Assembly: GCA_046351215.1 (NCBI GenBank)
Contig: JAXLYX010000023.1
Span: 17,449 to 81,448, forward strand
Source of the DNA: JAXLYX01 sp046351215
Lineage (GTDB): Bacteria; Myxococcota_A; Polyangia; Polyangiales; Houyiibacteriaceae
DNA: 64,000 nucleotides
Direction of reading: 5' to 3'
In this document: positions 32,775-42,000 of the stretch, in pieces
How positions within the stretch are numbered: the stretch's first letter is position 1
Layout: each line of letters opens with the position of its first letter
The notes under the pieces: generated by a model
The model's input: only the letters and a program-made list of their open reading frames with translations
The model's database searches: none
What the model was told of the DNA's origin: nothing
Program-made: the position numbers and the translations under genes

Positions 32775-33932
32775 TTACATCCCGCCGAGGGCGTCCGCGG
32801 AGCCCTCCCCCACCGCCGCCAGCACCTCGCGCACCGGCACGCGTCGCCGATACCGGACGATGCGAGCGTGCGGCGGCAGCGATTCGAGCCCGACGCCGAG
32901 GGATTCGTCGATGCAGACCACGAGGCGCTCGAGCGCGGCGGCGCGCAGGAGCTCGAGCTTCCGGGTGACGTAGGTCGGCGTGTAGAAGCCGACGATCTCG
33001 AGCAGGAAACGGCGCGACGGATCGTAGCGGTGCACGAGGGCGAAGTCCGGGAAGATCAACTGTCCCGCGACCTCGATCGGCTCGGGCTCGCGGTGGAGAT
33101 CGAAGTCCTTCGCGGCTCGGGCGAAGTCGCGTGCGAAGCGCGACTCGACCTTCGAGTCGTAGGGCTCGGGACGCTTCGACGGACGGATCGGATCGCCCTC
33201 GAGCACGCGGAGCTCGAGGTGGCTCGCGCAGAGGTTCCCGTGCGCCTCGAGCGAGTAGCCGTCACACCAGGCCACGCGTGGGACGATCGACGCGAGCGCG
33301 CCGGCGTAGAGCCGCGTGGAGCGGAAGAGCGAGAGCGGCCCCGACACGTCGAGCACGGCGCTACCGCCCGGGGGGCTCGTGACCGTGCACATGAGGCCGA
33401 CGAGCTTCGTGTGCCGGACGACGTCGCGGAGGCCGCTCGTCGCGCGGATCCGGACGCGCTCGGCGCGACCGACGAAGCCCTGCACGAGGGCCGTGTTCAC
33501 GCGCACGGCGAGCTCCGACGGGCCGAGGTCCGGGGGTAGGGGCTCGATCCGTCGCTCGCGTTCCGTGTCCGCGAAGAGCCAGCTCTCCACCTCCTCGGGC
33601 GAGAGCTCGAGCGCCGCCGCCACACGCGCCACCGTGCCCTCGCGCGACTCGCCGGCCGGCCGCGCCGCGAAGAGGAGGGCGCGGATCGAGCGGGGATCGA
33701 CCCGCGTGCGGACACGCGTGACGACGAGGCGGTCGAGGACGGCGATGGCGAGCGGCGCACGCTCGGTCCGCGCGCGCGGGGCGAGGAACGCCGCGAGCGC
33801 CTCGTCGAGCTCGATCCGGCGCGCCCCCTCGTGCGCCCGGTAGAGCCCGAGCAGCGCCTCGAGCCACGGCCAGTCGCGGGCGTCGAGGTAGCGGAGCCTC
33901 CCGGTGCGGAGGTCGACCGCCTGCGCCACCAT
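32775..33932 (-). CDS. Bax1-like nuclease (DUF790 family), partner of XPB helicase
   Basis: A 385-residue protein. It has the DUF790 layout: a helical N-terminal part, a central domain (AERVRIRATSGLRDVVRHTKLVGLMCTV, GPLSLFRSTRLYAGALASIVP), and a C-terminal PD-(D/E)xK-like nuclease core with IFPDFALVHR (Asp), FLLEIVGFYTPTY (Glu) and RKLELL (Lys). In archaea this family is Bax1, which binds XPB and cuts DNA in a nucleotide-excision-type reaction. The gene starts 4 bases after the stop of the XPB-like helicase, which supports the pairing strongly. Confidence 0.85.
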   Translation of the reverse strand: MVAQAVDLRTGRLRYLDARDWPWLEALLGLYRAHEGARRIELDEALAAFLAPRARTERAPLAIAVLDRLVVTRVRTRVDPRSIRALLFAARPAGESREGTVARVAAALELSPEEVESWLFADTERERRIEPLPPDLGPSELAVRVNTALVQGFVGRAERVRIRATSGLRDVVRHTKLVGLMCTVTSPPGGSAVLDVSGPLSLFRSTRLYAGALASIVPRVAWCDGYSLEAHGNLCASHLELRVLEGDPIRPSKRPEPYDSKVESRFARDFARAAKDFDLHREPEPIEVAGQLIFPDFALVHRYDPSRRFLLEIVGFYTPTYVTRKLELLRAAALERLVVCIDESLGVGLESLPPHARIVRYRRRVPVREVLAAVGEGSADALGGM

Positions 33933-33936
33933 CGCC

Positions 33937-35289
33937 TCAGGCAGCAAGGGCGTGTCCCCGTCGGGTCGCCTGCGCGATCTCGTGGGTGCCGCGACACACG
34001 ATCTCGTAGACCATCGCCCGCTTGCCCGGACGCGCGCGGAGGACGCGCCCCACGCGCTGGAGGTGCTCGCGCACGCCACGCGACGAGGCGAGGACGATCG
34101 CGACGTCGGCCTCGGGGACGTCGAGCCCTTCGTTCAAGACCTGCGGCGAGACGAGCACCCGCACGGAGCCCGCCTCGAAGCGCGCGAGCATCGCGCTCCG
34201 CTCCGAGCGGCCGATCTCCGACGTGAGGGGCGCGACGAGGAAGTGTCGCGCGACCTCGTAGGCTCCGTCCGCCGTCGCGGTGAAGACGAGCACGCGATCG
34301 TCGCGGTGGCGCGCGAGAAGGCGCTCGAGCACCCGCGTCTTCTCCGCCGCGGATTCGACGATGCGTCTCGCACGCGCCTGCGCGAGGAGGGCCTTCCGCC
34401 CGGACTCGCTCCGCCTCAGCACGGCGACGAGCTCGGCGTACGTGCCCTCGTGGAGCGCGCCGGCCACGCTGCGGCGTGCGGCGTCGAACCGCGAGGCCGC
34501 GCTCGCGTAGGCCCTCGCCTCGGCCTCGTCGAGGCCGACCGGGATCACGAGGCGCTCGTAGGGCGCGAGGTGGGTTCCGACGAGCTCCGAGAGGCCGACC
34601 TCGAAGACGACGGGCCCGACGAGCGGCATGCCCGAGGCGCCGGGCTCCGCCTGCACCCTCGGTGTCGCGGTCAAGCCGAGACGAGCGCGTGCGGCGCACA
34701 TGGCGAGGACCTCGTCGCGCGCGCCGAGGCCGAAGTGGTGGACCTCGTCGACGACGAGGAGCTCGAAGCGATCGCCGATCCGCGCCATCGAGCGGAAGGC
34801 GCTCTCGAAGGTCGCGACCGTGAGGGGGCGGATGTCGCGCTCCCCGTCGCCGAGGCGTCCGACCTCGTCGAACCCGGCCGAGTGGAGGGCCGAGACCCAT
34901 TGCTGCAGGAGGACCCGCGTCGGGACGAGGACGAGGGTGGAGCGCCCCATCCGCGCGATCGCCGCGATCGCGAGCCGTGTCTTCCCGGCCCCCGTCGGGA
35001 GCACGACGACGCCGTTCCGATCCGCGGCCTCCCATGCGGCGAGCGCGGCCTCCTGGTACGGGCGGAGCGGGGGCGGCGCGCACCATTCGAGCGCCTCGGT
35101 CCGTGCGCCCACGAAGGCGGCGTCGTGACCTCGGGCGCGTGCCTCGCGCTCGAGCTCGAGGAGGCAGGCGGCGGGCGCCCGGTAGGTCTCGTCGCGTGGG
35201 TCACGGACGAGCAGGGGCCACGTCGAAGGATCGAGGGAGTCGTCGGAAGTCGCGACGAGGGTGCCGCGGTCGAAGCGGAGCTCGAGCAT
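33937..35289 (-). CDS. XPB-like superfamily 2 DNA helicase
   Basis: A 450-residue protein. The N-terminal 70 residues form a small damage-recognition-like domain. Helicase domain 1 has PLRPYQEAAL, Walker A LPTGAGKT at 97-104, DEVH at 181-184 and TATP at 207-210. Domain 2 has VLVFTATADGAYEVA, LVSPQVLNEGLDVPEADVAI and motif VI QRVGRVLRARPGK. Its length and order match archaeal and bacterial XPB. XPB is a 3'-5' helicase that opens damaged DNA. ATG 35289 is the start. The pair probably forms a helicase-nuclease repair machine. Confidence 0.9.
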   Translation of the reverse strand: MLELRFDRGTLVATSDDSLDPSTWPLLVRDPRDETYRAPAACLLELEREARARGHDAAFVGARTEALEWCAPPPLRPYQEAALAAWEAADRNGVVVLPTGAGKTRLAIAAIARMGRSTLVLVPTRVLLQQWVSALHSAGFDEVGRLGDGERDIRPLTVATFESAFRSMARIGDRFELLVVDEVHHFGLGARDEVLAMCAARARLGLTATPRVQAEPGASGMPLVGPVVFEVGLSELVGTHLAPYERLVIPVGLDEAEARAYASAASRFDAARRSVAGALHEGTYAELVAVLRRSESGRKALLAQARARRIVESAAEKTRVLERLLARHRDDRVLVFTATADGAYEVARHFLVAPLTSEIGRSERSAMLARFEAGSVRVLVSPQVLNEGLDVPEADVAIVLASSRGVREHLQRVGRVLRARPGKRAMVYEIVCRGTHEIAQATRRGHALAA

Positions 35290-35495
35290 GCCGGATGCTC
35301 GGTCCGAGTGGACGGGAGTTGCGGGGCACGTCGGGGACCGACCCCGTACGAGGAGAGATCGCCCCAACGGTCGAGGGCTCGCCGTACGTTCTCTCAGGTC
35401 GATCTTCGTACCCATCGGACGGGCTCCCACGGGGGGCGCCCGCATCGCCCGAGGGTTGACCGACCTGCGCTTCACGCGGCTAGGATGCGCGTCCG

Positions 35496-36818
35496 ATGCC
35501 GGACTGCATGCGCACAGCGTTACTCGGCGGCCTATTCATCACGTGGGTGTGGCTGGGCCCGGAACCCGCGTCGGCCCAATGGGGATTGGTCGACCGCGCG
35601 ACGGCCGACCGCGCGGTGGCGTGGCTCGCCCTCGGTGGGAACGTGGCTCGGATCCACTGCGCAGCCTGCGGAGATCGGACCTCGGAGCTCGTTCGCTTCG
35701 ACAGGGCGCGGTTCCGACGCGTGGAGGGCGCCTACGAAGTCCTGCTGGACGAGCGGCCGATCGTGGCGGAGCGAACCTACGTTCCCAGGGCGGGCCATTG
35801 GTACAACCTGGCGGTCCTCGTCCAGGCGGAGTTGCGCGGGCCGACGCCGACGAGGCTCGAAGACGTGCTACCGGACACTCCCCCTCCGCCTGACGGTGCC
35901 GTCGTCGACGCCCGTCCGCACGTGCCACCCACGGACGAGCAGCGGATCGCTCGCGCCGTGGATGTCGGACTCTTCGGCTACCTCCACAGCGAGGGGCAGT
36001 CGCTGGTCGTCCTCGGCAGCGTCTCGGCGAGCTTCGCGACGGGCGAGCCGACTCTCCTCTCCCGTGGACCGTGGAACATCGTCGGGCGGAGACTCTCGGC
36101 GACGGCGCCGCCGTCGTTTCGAGCGCTCGAGGGCGTGCGGGTTCGAGTCTTCGACCAGCACGGCACGGCGTGCGACGTGGACGCGGGGCCCGCCTACGTC
36201 GTGTCGATCGTGTCCGTCGACCGAGCCCGGGCCGAGCACGAGGAGCCGCTGCGGGGTGGAGACGCCGAGCTGATCCGTACGGTCGAAGCGATCGGGGAAA
36301 GCAATACCGTGCTCGCCGTGACGGTTCCGTCGCGGTGTCCCGACGGAGTGTTCGCGACGCGCGCCGTCGACGGATCCGCACGTAGGCTGAGCCCGCTCCG
36401 ACGTTCGGCGCGGGATCGCCAGTACCGAGCGCTCTATCGTGCCCGTCCCGGATACGCGCGCGAGCGGTTGGAGCCTCGTGCGGACGGAGTCGCGTCGTCG
36501 GAGCTCTGGGTCATGCGCCTGGACGTCGGCGGAGGACGCGAGCTCGCCTTCGTGACGCACACGTACGAGTCCTACGGCAACGCGGACGACGACACCGTGG
36601 TGATCGGGTCGGCGCTGTACCTCCGCGAGGGCACCTCGATCCGCGAAGCACCGGACGGATCGTGGGACCCCGGTGTCGTCTTCGCCCTGGACGACGGAAC
36701 CCTCGTCTCCCTCGACAGCGAGGGTTCCACGTTCCACCGGCTCGGGATCCTGTCGCTCGATTCGCTTCGGTACGAGCCGCTGGTCGGGTTCTACGCCAAC
36801 GACAATCTGGGCGAGTGA
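35496..36818 (+). CDS. Secreted hypothetical protein
   Basis: A 440-residue protein with a signal peptide (MRTALLGGLFITWVWLGPEPASA, cleavage after ASA). One CxxC (HCAACGD) lies at about residue 57. The rest is strand-rich with no repeats or catalytic motif that I recognise (for example SLVVLGSVSASF, VRVRVFDQHGTACDVD, FALDDGTLVSLDSEG). Start: ATG 35496; an ATG at 35508 is equally compatible with the signal peptide. Confidence 0.6.
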   Translation: MPDCMRTALLGGLFITWVWLGPEPASAQWGLVDRATADRAVAWLALGGNVARIHCAACGDRTSELVRFDRARFRRVEGAYEVLLDERPIVAERTYVPRAGHWYNLAVLVQAELRGPTPTRLEDVLPDTPPPPDGAVVDARPHVPPTDEQRIARAVDVGLFGYLHSEGQSLVVLGSVSASFATGEPTLLSRGPWNIVGRRLSATAPPSFRALEGVRVRVFDQHGTACDVDAGPAYVVSIVSVDRARAEHEEPLRGGDAELIRTVEAIGESNTVLAVTVPSRCPDGVFATRAVDGSARRLSPLRRSARDRQYRALYRARPGYARERLEPRADGVASSELWVMRLDVGGGRELAFVTHTYESYGNADDDTVVIGSALYLREGTSIREAPDGSWDPGVVFALDDGTLVSLDSEGSTFHRLGILSLDSLRYEPLVGFYANDNLGE

Positions 36819-36863
36819 CGGCGCGACGCGGTCCGTGCGTGGTCTCGCTCGGGGGTCGCCCCC

Positions 36864-37646
36864 TCACCGCCCCGTGAACCGCGCCTCGCGCCGCTCCACG
36901 AAGGACTTCACGCCCTCGGCCGCGTCCTCGGACTTCATCAGCGATCGGGCCACGCCCATCATCTCGCCGAGCGCGACGTCGTGGCCCTTCTCGAGGGCCA
37001 TGCGGGAATTCACCAGGCAGGCCTGGACCGCGAGCGGGGCCTGCTTCGCGATCGTGTCGGCGATCTCGAAGGCCTTCTCGAGCTGCTTGCCGGGCTCGAC
37101 GACCTCCTGGACGAGGCCGAGGCGCTGGGCCTCCGCGGCGTCGAAGAAATCGCCGGTGAGCACGTAGCGCATCGCGTTCTGCCAGCCGGCGACCTTCGCG
37201 AAGCGGAGCGTCGCGCCGCCGAAGGGCATGATGCCGCGGCGGACCTCGAACTGCGTGAACTTCGCGTCGCTCGCGGCGATCACGATGTCGGCCGCGAGCG
37301 CGAGCTCGATCGCGATCGTGTAGCAATAGCCCTGCATCGCGAGGATCACGGGCTTGCGCCGACGGCGGCCGAAGAGATCGAGCGGATCGACGTCGCCCTC
37401 GAGCAGCAGGCTGCCGCCGCCCTCCACGTGCGGGCCGACCTCGGCGAGGTCGAGGCCCGCCGTGAAGTGATCGCCGTGCGCGAAGACGACGAGGCAGCGC
37501 AGATCGGCCTCCTCCTCGAGCTTCGTGTAGGCCTGCGCGAGCTCCGCGAGCATCGCCAGGTTGAAGGCGTTGCGCTTCTTCGCGCGGTTCAGACCGGCGA
37601 GCAGGACGTGGCCGCGGGTCTCGAGCGTGACGGTCGGTTCGGTCAT
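36864..37646 (-). CDS. Crotonase / enoyl-CoA hydratase-isomerase family protein
   Basis: A 260-residue protein. It has the crotonase fold signatures: the CoA-pocket segment RNAKKRNAFN-like (LNRAKKRNAFNLAM), the oxyanion hole around HGDHFTAGLDL, and the second oxyanion helix ILAMQGYCYTIAIELALAADI followed by FTQFEVRRGIMPFGGATLRF with a Glu in the catalytic neighbourhood. The usual Gly-rich oxyanion stretch (G-G-G) is replaced by GYCYTIA, which occurs in some divergent members. It probably acts on an enoyl-CoA in beta-oxidation or branched-chain amino-acid breakdown, together with the SDR gene 65 bp upstream. Confidence 0.88.
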   Translation of the reverse strand: MTEPTVTLETRGHVLLAGLNRAKKRNAFNLAMLAELAQAYTKLEEEADLRCLVVFAHGDHFTAGLDLAEVGPHVEGGGSLLLEGDVDPLDLFGRRRRKPVILAMQGYCYTIAIELALAADIVIAASDAKFTQFEVRRGIMPFGGATLRFAKVAGWQNAMRYVLTGDFFDAAEAQRLGLVQEVVEPGKQLEKAFEIADTIAKQAPLAVQACLVNSRMALEKGHDVALGEMMGVARSLMKSEDAAEGVKSFVERREARFTGR

Positions 37647-37711
37647 GCGCCGAGCATACACGGACGGCCCGGGGACGGGAGGCTACCCGTCCCCGATGGC
37701 CGAACCTGTCT

Positions 37712-38482
37712 TCACTTCGGCGCCATGCGGATCGCGCCGTCGAGGCGGATCGTCTCGCCGTTCAGCATCTCGTTCTCGACGATCTGCTGCGCGAGCTGCG
37801 CGTACTCGGTCGGGCGGCCGAGACGCGAGGGGAACGGGACCTGCGCGCCGAGCGCCTGGCGGATGTTCTCGGGCAGCGAGCCGAGCAGCGGGGTGTCGAA
37901 GAGGCCCGGAGCGATGGTGCAGATGCGGATGCCCACCGGCGCGAGGTCGCGCGCGATCGGCAGCGTCATGCCGACGACGCCGCCCTTGCTCGCCGAGTAG
38001 GCGGCCTGACCGATCTGGCCGTCGAACGCCGCGACGGACGCGGTGTTGATCAGCACGCCACGCTCGCCCGCCTCGTTGGGCGTGTTCTTCGCCATCGCCT
38101 CGGCCGAGAGCCGGATGACGTTGAAGGTGCCCACCAGGTTGATCTCGATGATGCGCTTGAAGTTGTCGAGGTTCGCGGGGCCCGTCTTCGGGGAGAAGGT
38201 CTTCTCGCCGATGCCGGTGCCCGCGCAGTTCACGGCGACGTGCAGGGCGCCGAAGCGCTCGACCGCGAGGCTCACGGCCTTCTGCACGAGCTCCGCCGAG
38301 GTCACGTCGGCCGGTGCGAACGCGCAGCGCTCGCCGAGCAGCTTCGCGACCTCGGCCCCGTTCGACTGCTCGCGATCGAGGATGACGACCTTGGCACCGC
38401 CGGCGAGGAAACGCTCCGCCGTGGCCCGACCGAGCCCCGAGGCACCCCCCGTGACGAGCGCGACGCTGTTCTCGAGCTTCAT
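37712..38482 (-). CDS. SDR-family 3-hydroxyacyl-CoA dehydrogenase (HSD17B10/type II-like)
   Basis: A 256-residue protein. The nucleotide site is TGGASGLGRA (residues 11-20), the structural motif is NCAGTG, and the catalytic Ser-Tyr-Lys set lies in NTASVAAFDGQIGQAAYSASKGG. The run MTLPIARDLAPVGIRICTIA and PGLFDTPLL are hallmark stretches of type II 3-hydroxyacyl-CoA dehydrogenases. It oxidises 3-hydroxyacyl-CoA with NAD+. AGGGAAG lies just before the ATG at 38482, and the crotonase gene follows on the same strand, so both likely form a small acyl-CoA degradation unit. Confidence 0.92.
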   Translation of the reverse strand: MKLENSVALVTGGASGLGRATAERFLAGGAKVVILDREQSNGAEVAKLLGERCAFAPADVTSAELVQKAVSLAVERFGALHVAVNCAGTGIGEKTFSPKTGPANLDNFKRIIEINLVGTFNVIRLSAEAMAKNTPNEAGERGVLINTASVAAFDGQIGQAAYSASKGGVVGMTLPIARDLAPVGIRICTIAPGLFDTPLLGSLPENIRQALGAQVPFPSRLGRPTEYAQLAQQIVENEMLNGETIRLDGAIRMAPK

Positions 38483-38611
38483 CTTCCCTACTCCTCCGTG
38501 AACGAAGGATGGGGTTGTGGGGCGACCCCGATGACCCCGGCAAGCGGAGGGGGGCCCAATTCCGACACCCCTCACCCACCCGGGCGAACCGCCCGTGCCC
38601 GGTCTCGTCGC

Positions 38612-38932
38612 TCAGTGCCCGAGCGCCACGAGCTGCCCGTCGCACTCCCCGCGGATCGCCTCCGCATCCTTCGCGTACCCGGAAAGGTCGGCGAGGAGCG
38701 CCCTCGCGAGCGAGGCGGCAGGGATCCCTTCCGAGCCCCTTCGTCCGAGCCGCTCGGCGAGCCCGCGGAGCTCGATGCGCAGGGGCACCGTGGATGGATC
38801 GTTCGCAGCGTGGGGCCGTTCGACGTGGGCCTCGGCGAGCTCGAGCACGCGGCGCACGTCCACTCGCTCCGTGTCACCGAGGACGCTGGTCGCGTTCCGG
38901 AGGCGTGCGAGGAGGTCGGTGTAGGTGGGCAT
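38612..38932 (-). CDS. Small hypothetical protein
   Basis: A 106-residue, fully helical, soluble protein (MPTYTDLLARLRNATSVLG; VPLRIELRGLAERLG; AASLARALLADLSGYAKDAEAI). No family or motif recognised. It is divergent from the kinase gene, with 132 bp between the starts. Confidence 0.5.
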   Translation of the reverse strand: MPTYTDLLARLRNATSVLGDTERVDVRRVLELAEAHVERPHAANDPSTVPLRIELRGLAERLGRRGSEGIPAASLARALLADLSGYAKDAEAIRGECDGQLVALGH

Positions 38933-39064
38933 GATTCGAGGGTGCCCGATGCCGCGCCGCGGACCAAGGGGCCTCTCGGCCGATCACCGTATCGAAACCC
39001 GCACGTGCGGCGCGTATCATCGCCCAGGGGAGGGTGGCGCGGCGCGAGCCGCACCTCGGGCTCG

Positions 39065-42000
39065 ATGCATCCTCGACGGCGTGCACCGGAACGCTTCGAC
39101 GTCGTCCGCTCGATCGGCGCGGGCGCGATGGGCGTCGTCCACGAGGTCGTCGACTGCGAGACCGGTGAGCACCTCGCCCGCAAGACGCTCCAGACGCTCG
39201 AGGGGCAGGCGCTCTACCGCCTCAAGAACGAGTTCCGGCACCTGCGCGATCTCCGGCATCCGAACCTCGTCCGCCTCGGCGAGCTCGTCGGTCGCGACGA
39301 CACGTGGTTCATCACGATGGAGCTCGTCGACGGGGTCGACTTCCTCGAGTACGTGCGGCCCCGCGATCGCGAGGCGCCCCGCCGCACCTCGGACGACGCG
39401 AAGACGCGGGAGCTGCAGCGGACGGTCCAGGACGTCGAGGGGCCGCCCACCCTGAAGGACCTCGACGAGGACGCGCCCCTCCCGCTGCCGACGCGGCCGG
39501 GGAGCGTGGACGTGGGCCGCCTGCGGGCGGCGCTCGGTCAGCTCGGCGATGCGCTCCTGGCGCTCCACGATCACGGGCAGGTCCATCGCGATCTCAAACC
39601 CTCGAACGTCCTCGTCGAGCGCTCGGGGCGCGTCGTCGTGCTCGACTTCGGTCTCGTCGCGGCGGCCGCCGAGGCGGGACAGGCACGGCGGACCGAGGAC
39701 TACGTCGTCGGCACGGTGCCGTACATGGCGCCGGAGCAGGCCGCGGGGCGCCCCGTCGGCGCCGAGGCCGATTGGTACGCCGTCGGCGTCATGGTCTACG
39801 AAGCCCTGACGGGCCGGATGCCCTTCGAGGGAGGGGCTCTCCAGATCCTGCTCGCGAAGCAATCGAAGGATCCGCCCGATCCGCGCCTCCTCGAGCCGGA
39901 CGTCCCGGCCGATCTCGCCGAGCTCTGCACGTCCCTCCTCGCCCGCGATCCGGCGCGAAGGGCCGGACACGAGGCCATCCGTGCCATCGTCGGCGCGGCG
40001 GTCCCCGTCTCGCGGAGCTCGGGCCTCCGCGATCTCCGGATCCCCTTCGTCGACCGCGAAGCCGAGCTCGGGACCCTTCGCGCCGCCTTCGCGGACGTGT
40101 GCGGCGGTCGTGCCCGGAGCGTGCTCGTCCGCGGCGAGACGGGCATCGGGAAGTCGGCGCTCGCCGACGCATTCGTCGCGGAGCTCGCACGCACCCGGCC
40201 GGACGTGATCGCGCTCCGCAGCCGCTGCCGGGTCGACGAGACCTTGCCCTTCAACGCGATCGACGGGCTCGTCGACGGCGCGAGCCATGCGCTCAAGCTC
40301 CTCGAGCCACGCGTGGCGCGCGCCGTGCTTCCCGCGGACTCCGCGCTGCTCGTCGATCTCTTCCCGGTCCTCGAGCGCGTCCCGGCCGTCGCACGTGTCG
40401 CGCGGACGAGCGCGAGGCTCCCGTCCGAGGAGCGCCGCGTGCGCGCCTTCGAGGCGTTCCGCGCGCTCTTGCGTGGGCTCGCGACGTCCGCGCCGCTCGT
40501 GATCGTCGTGGACGATCTCCAGCTCGCGGATCGCGACAGCTTGAAGGAGCTCGCCGCGTTCTTGCGCGCCGCGGACGCTCCGCCCGTCCTCTTCCTCGCC
40601 ACGGCGCGGCTCGCCGACACGGCCCCGCTGCCCGAGCGGCTCGCGGCGATCCTCCCTCCGGACGCGCAGGTCCTCGTGCTCGACCGGCTCTCGGACGAGG
40701 CTGCCTGCACGCTCTTCGATCGCGTCGCCGATCGCGCCGACCCGGGGCCGTGGAAGGAGCTCGTCGCGGCATCGTCCGGGCATCCCCTGCACCTCGTCGA
40801 GCTCGGTCGCCACGCGCGCGACGTCGGGGAGACCGCGCCCGCGAGCCTCGGCGAGGTCCTCGCGGCCCGTCTCGATTCCCTCGGCCCCACCGAGCGCACG
40901 GTGCTCGCCGCGCTCTCGCTCGTGCCGCGTCCGCTCGCCGAATCGGCGATCGCCGCCGCGCTCGGGCTCGCGCTCGCCGAGGCCCGTCGCGCGCTCGAGC
41001 GTCTCGCCACCGAACGCTTCGTGACCCTCGAGCGCGTCGAGGGGGCCCTCGTCGCGGAGGGCCGTCCGGGCCCGCTCGCACGCATCGTCCGCGACGGCCT
41101 GCCCGAGGGCGAGAAGCAGGCGCTCGCGCGCTCGCTCTTCCGCGCCCTCCGCGAGGCGGATCCCGACCCACGCGATCCCAGCCTTCCGATCGCTCTCGCA
41201 CGGCTCGCCGGCGATCCCGAGCCGCTCGCCGAGCTGCTCGTCGCGTCGGCCGAGCACGCCTATCGGCACCTCGCCTTCGATCGGGCCGCCGAGCTCCTCC
41301 TCGAGGCCCTCGAGACCCGCGCGTTCGAGGCCGACCGCGGTCGCTCCATGCGCACGCTCGCCGCGCAATGCCTCGAGAACGCCGGCGACCTCCGAGCCGC
41401 CTCGGCGCTCTTCGAGGAGGTGGCCGCGGCGGTCGACGAGCCGATCGAGCGCGCGCGCCTGCTCTCGCTCGCAGCGCGGGCTGCGTCCTCGGCGCTCGAT
41501 CTCGAGACCCTGCGTCGCGCGGCGAAGGGAGCGCTCGAGGCCCTCGGCGACACGGTGCCGACGACGCGCGCCGGCTTCGTGCGCGCGATCGTCCGTCTCT
41601 TCGTCGGCATCCTCGTCGCGGTCCCGTGGCGCCGCGTCGTGCACGAGCGCTCGCCCGAGCGCGCGACGAAGCATCGCATCCGTCATCGCATCTTCTATGC
41701 GCTCTCGACCGGCGCCTACCTCGCCGACGACACCCTCGCGACGCTCCACGCGGCGCTCGGCGTCGTGAACGCGGGCCTCTTCATCGGGCCATCGTACGAG
41801 CGCGTCGTCAGCCTCGGCGTGCTCGCCATGGCGGCGGCCGTGGCCGGGCTCGTGCGGCCGCGCGAGCGATGGCTCCGGGCCTCCCGCCGCGACGCCGAGG
41901 CCATGGACGACCCCCGCGGCCTCGGCGCCCACTGCTTCGTCGGCACGGTCGCCTATTCCAAGGCCGGGCTCGTCGAGCCGATGCTGCGGCTCGCCGAGGA

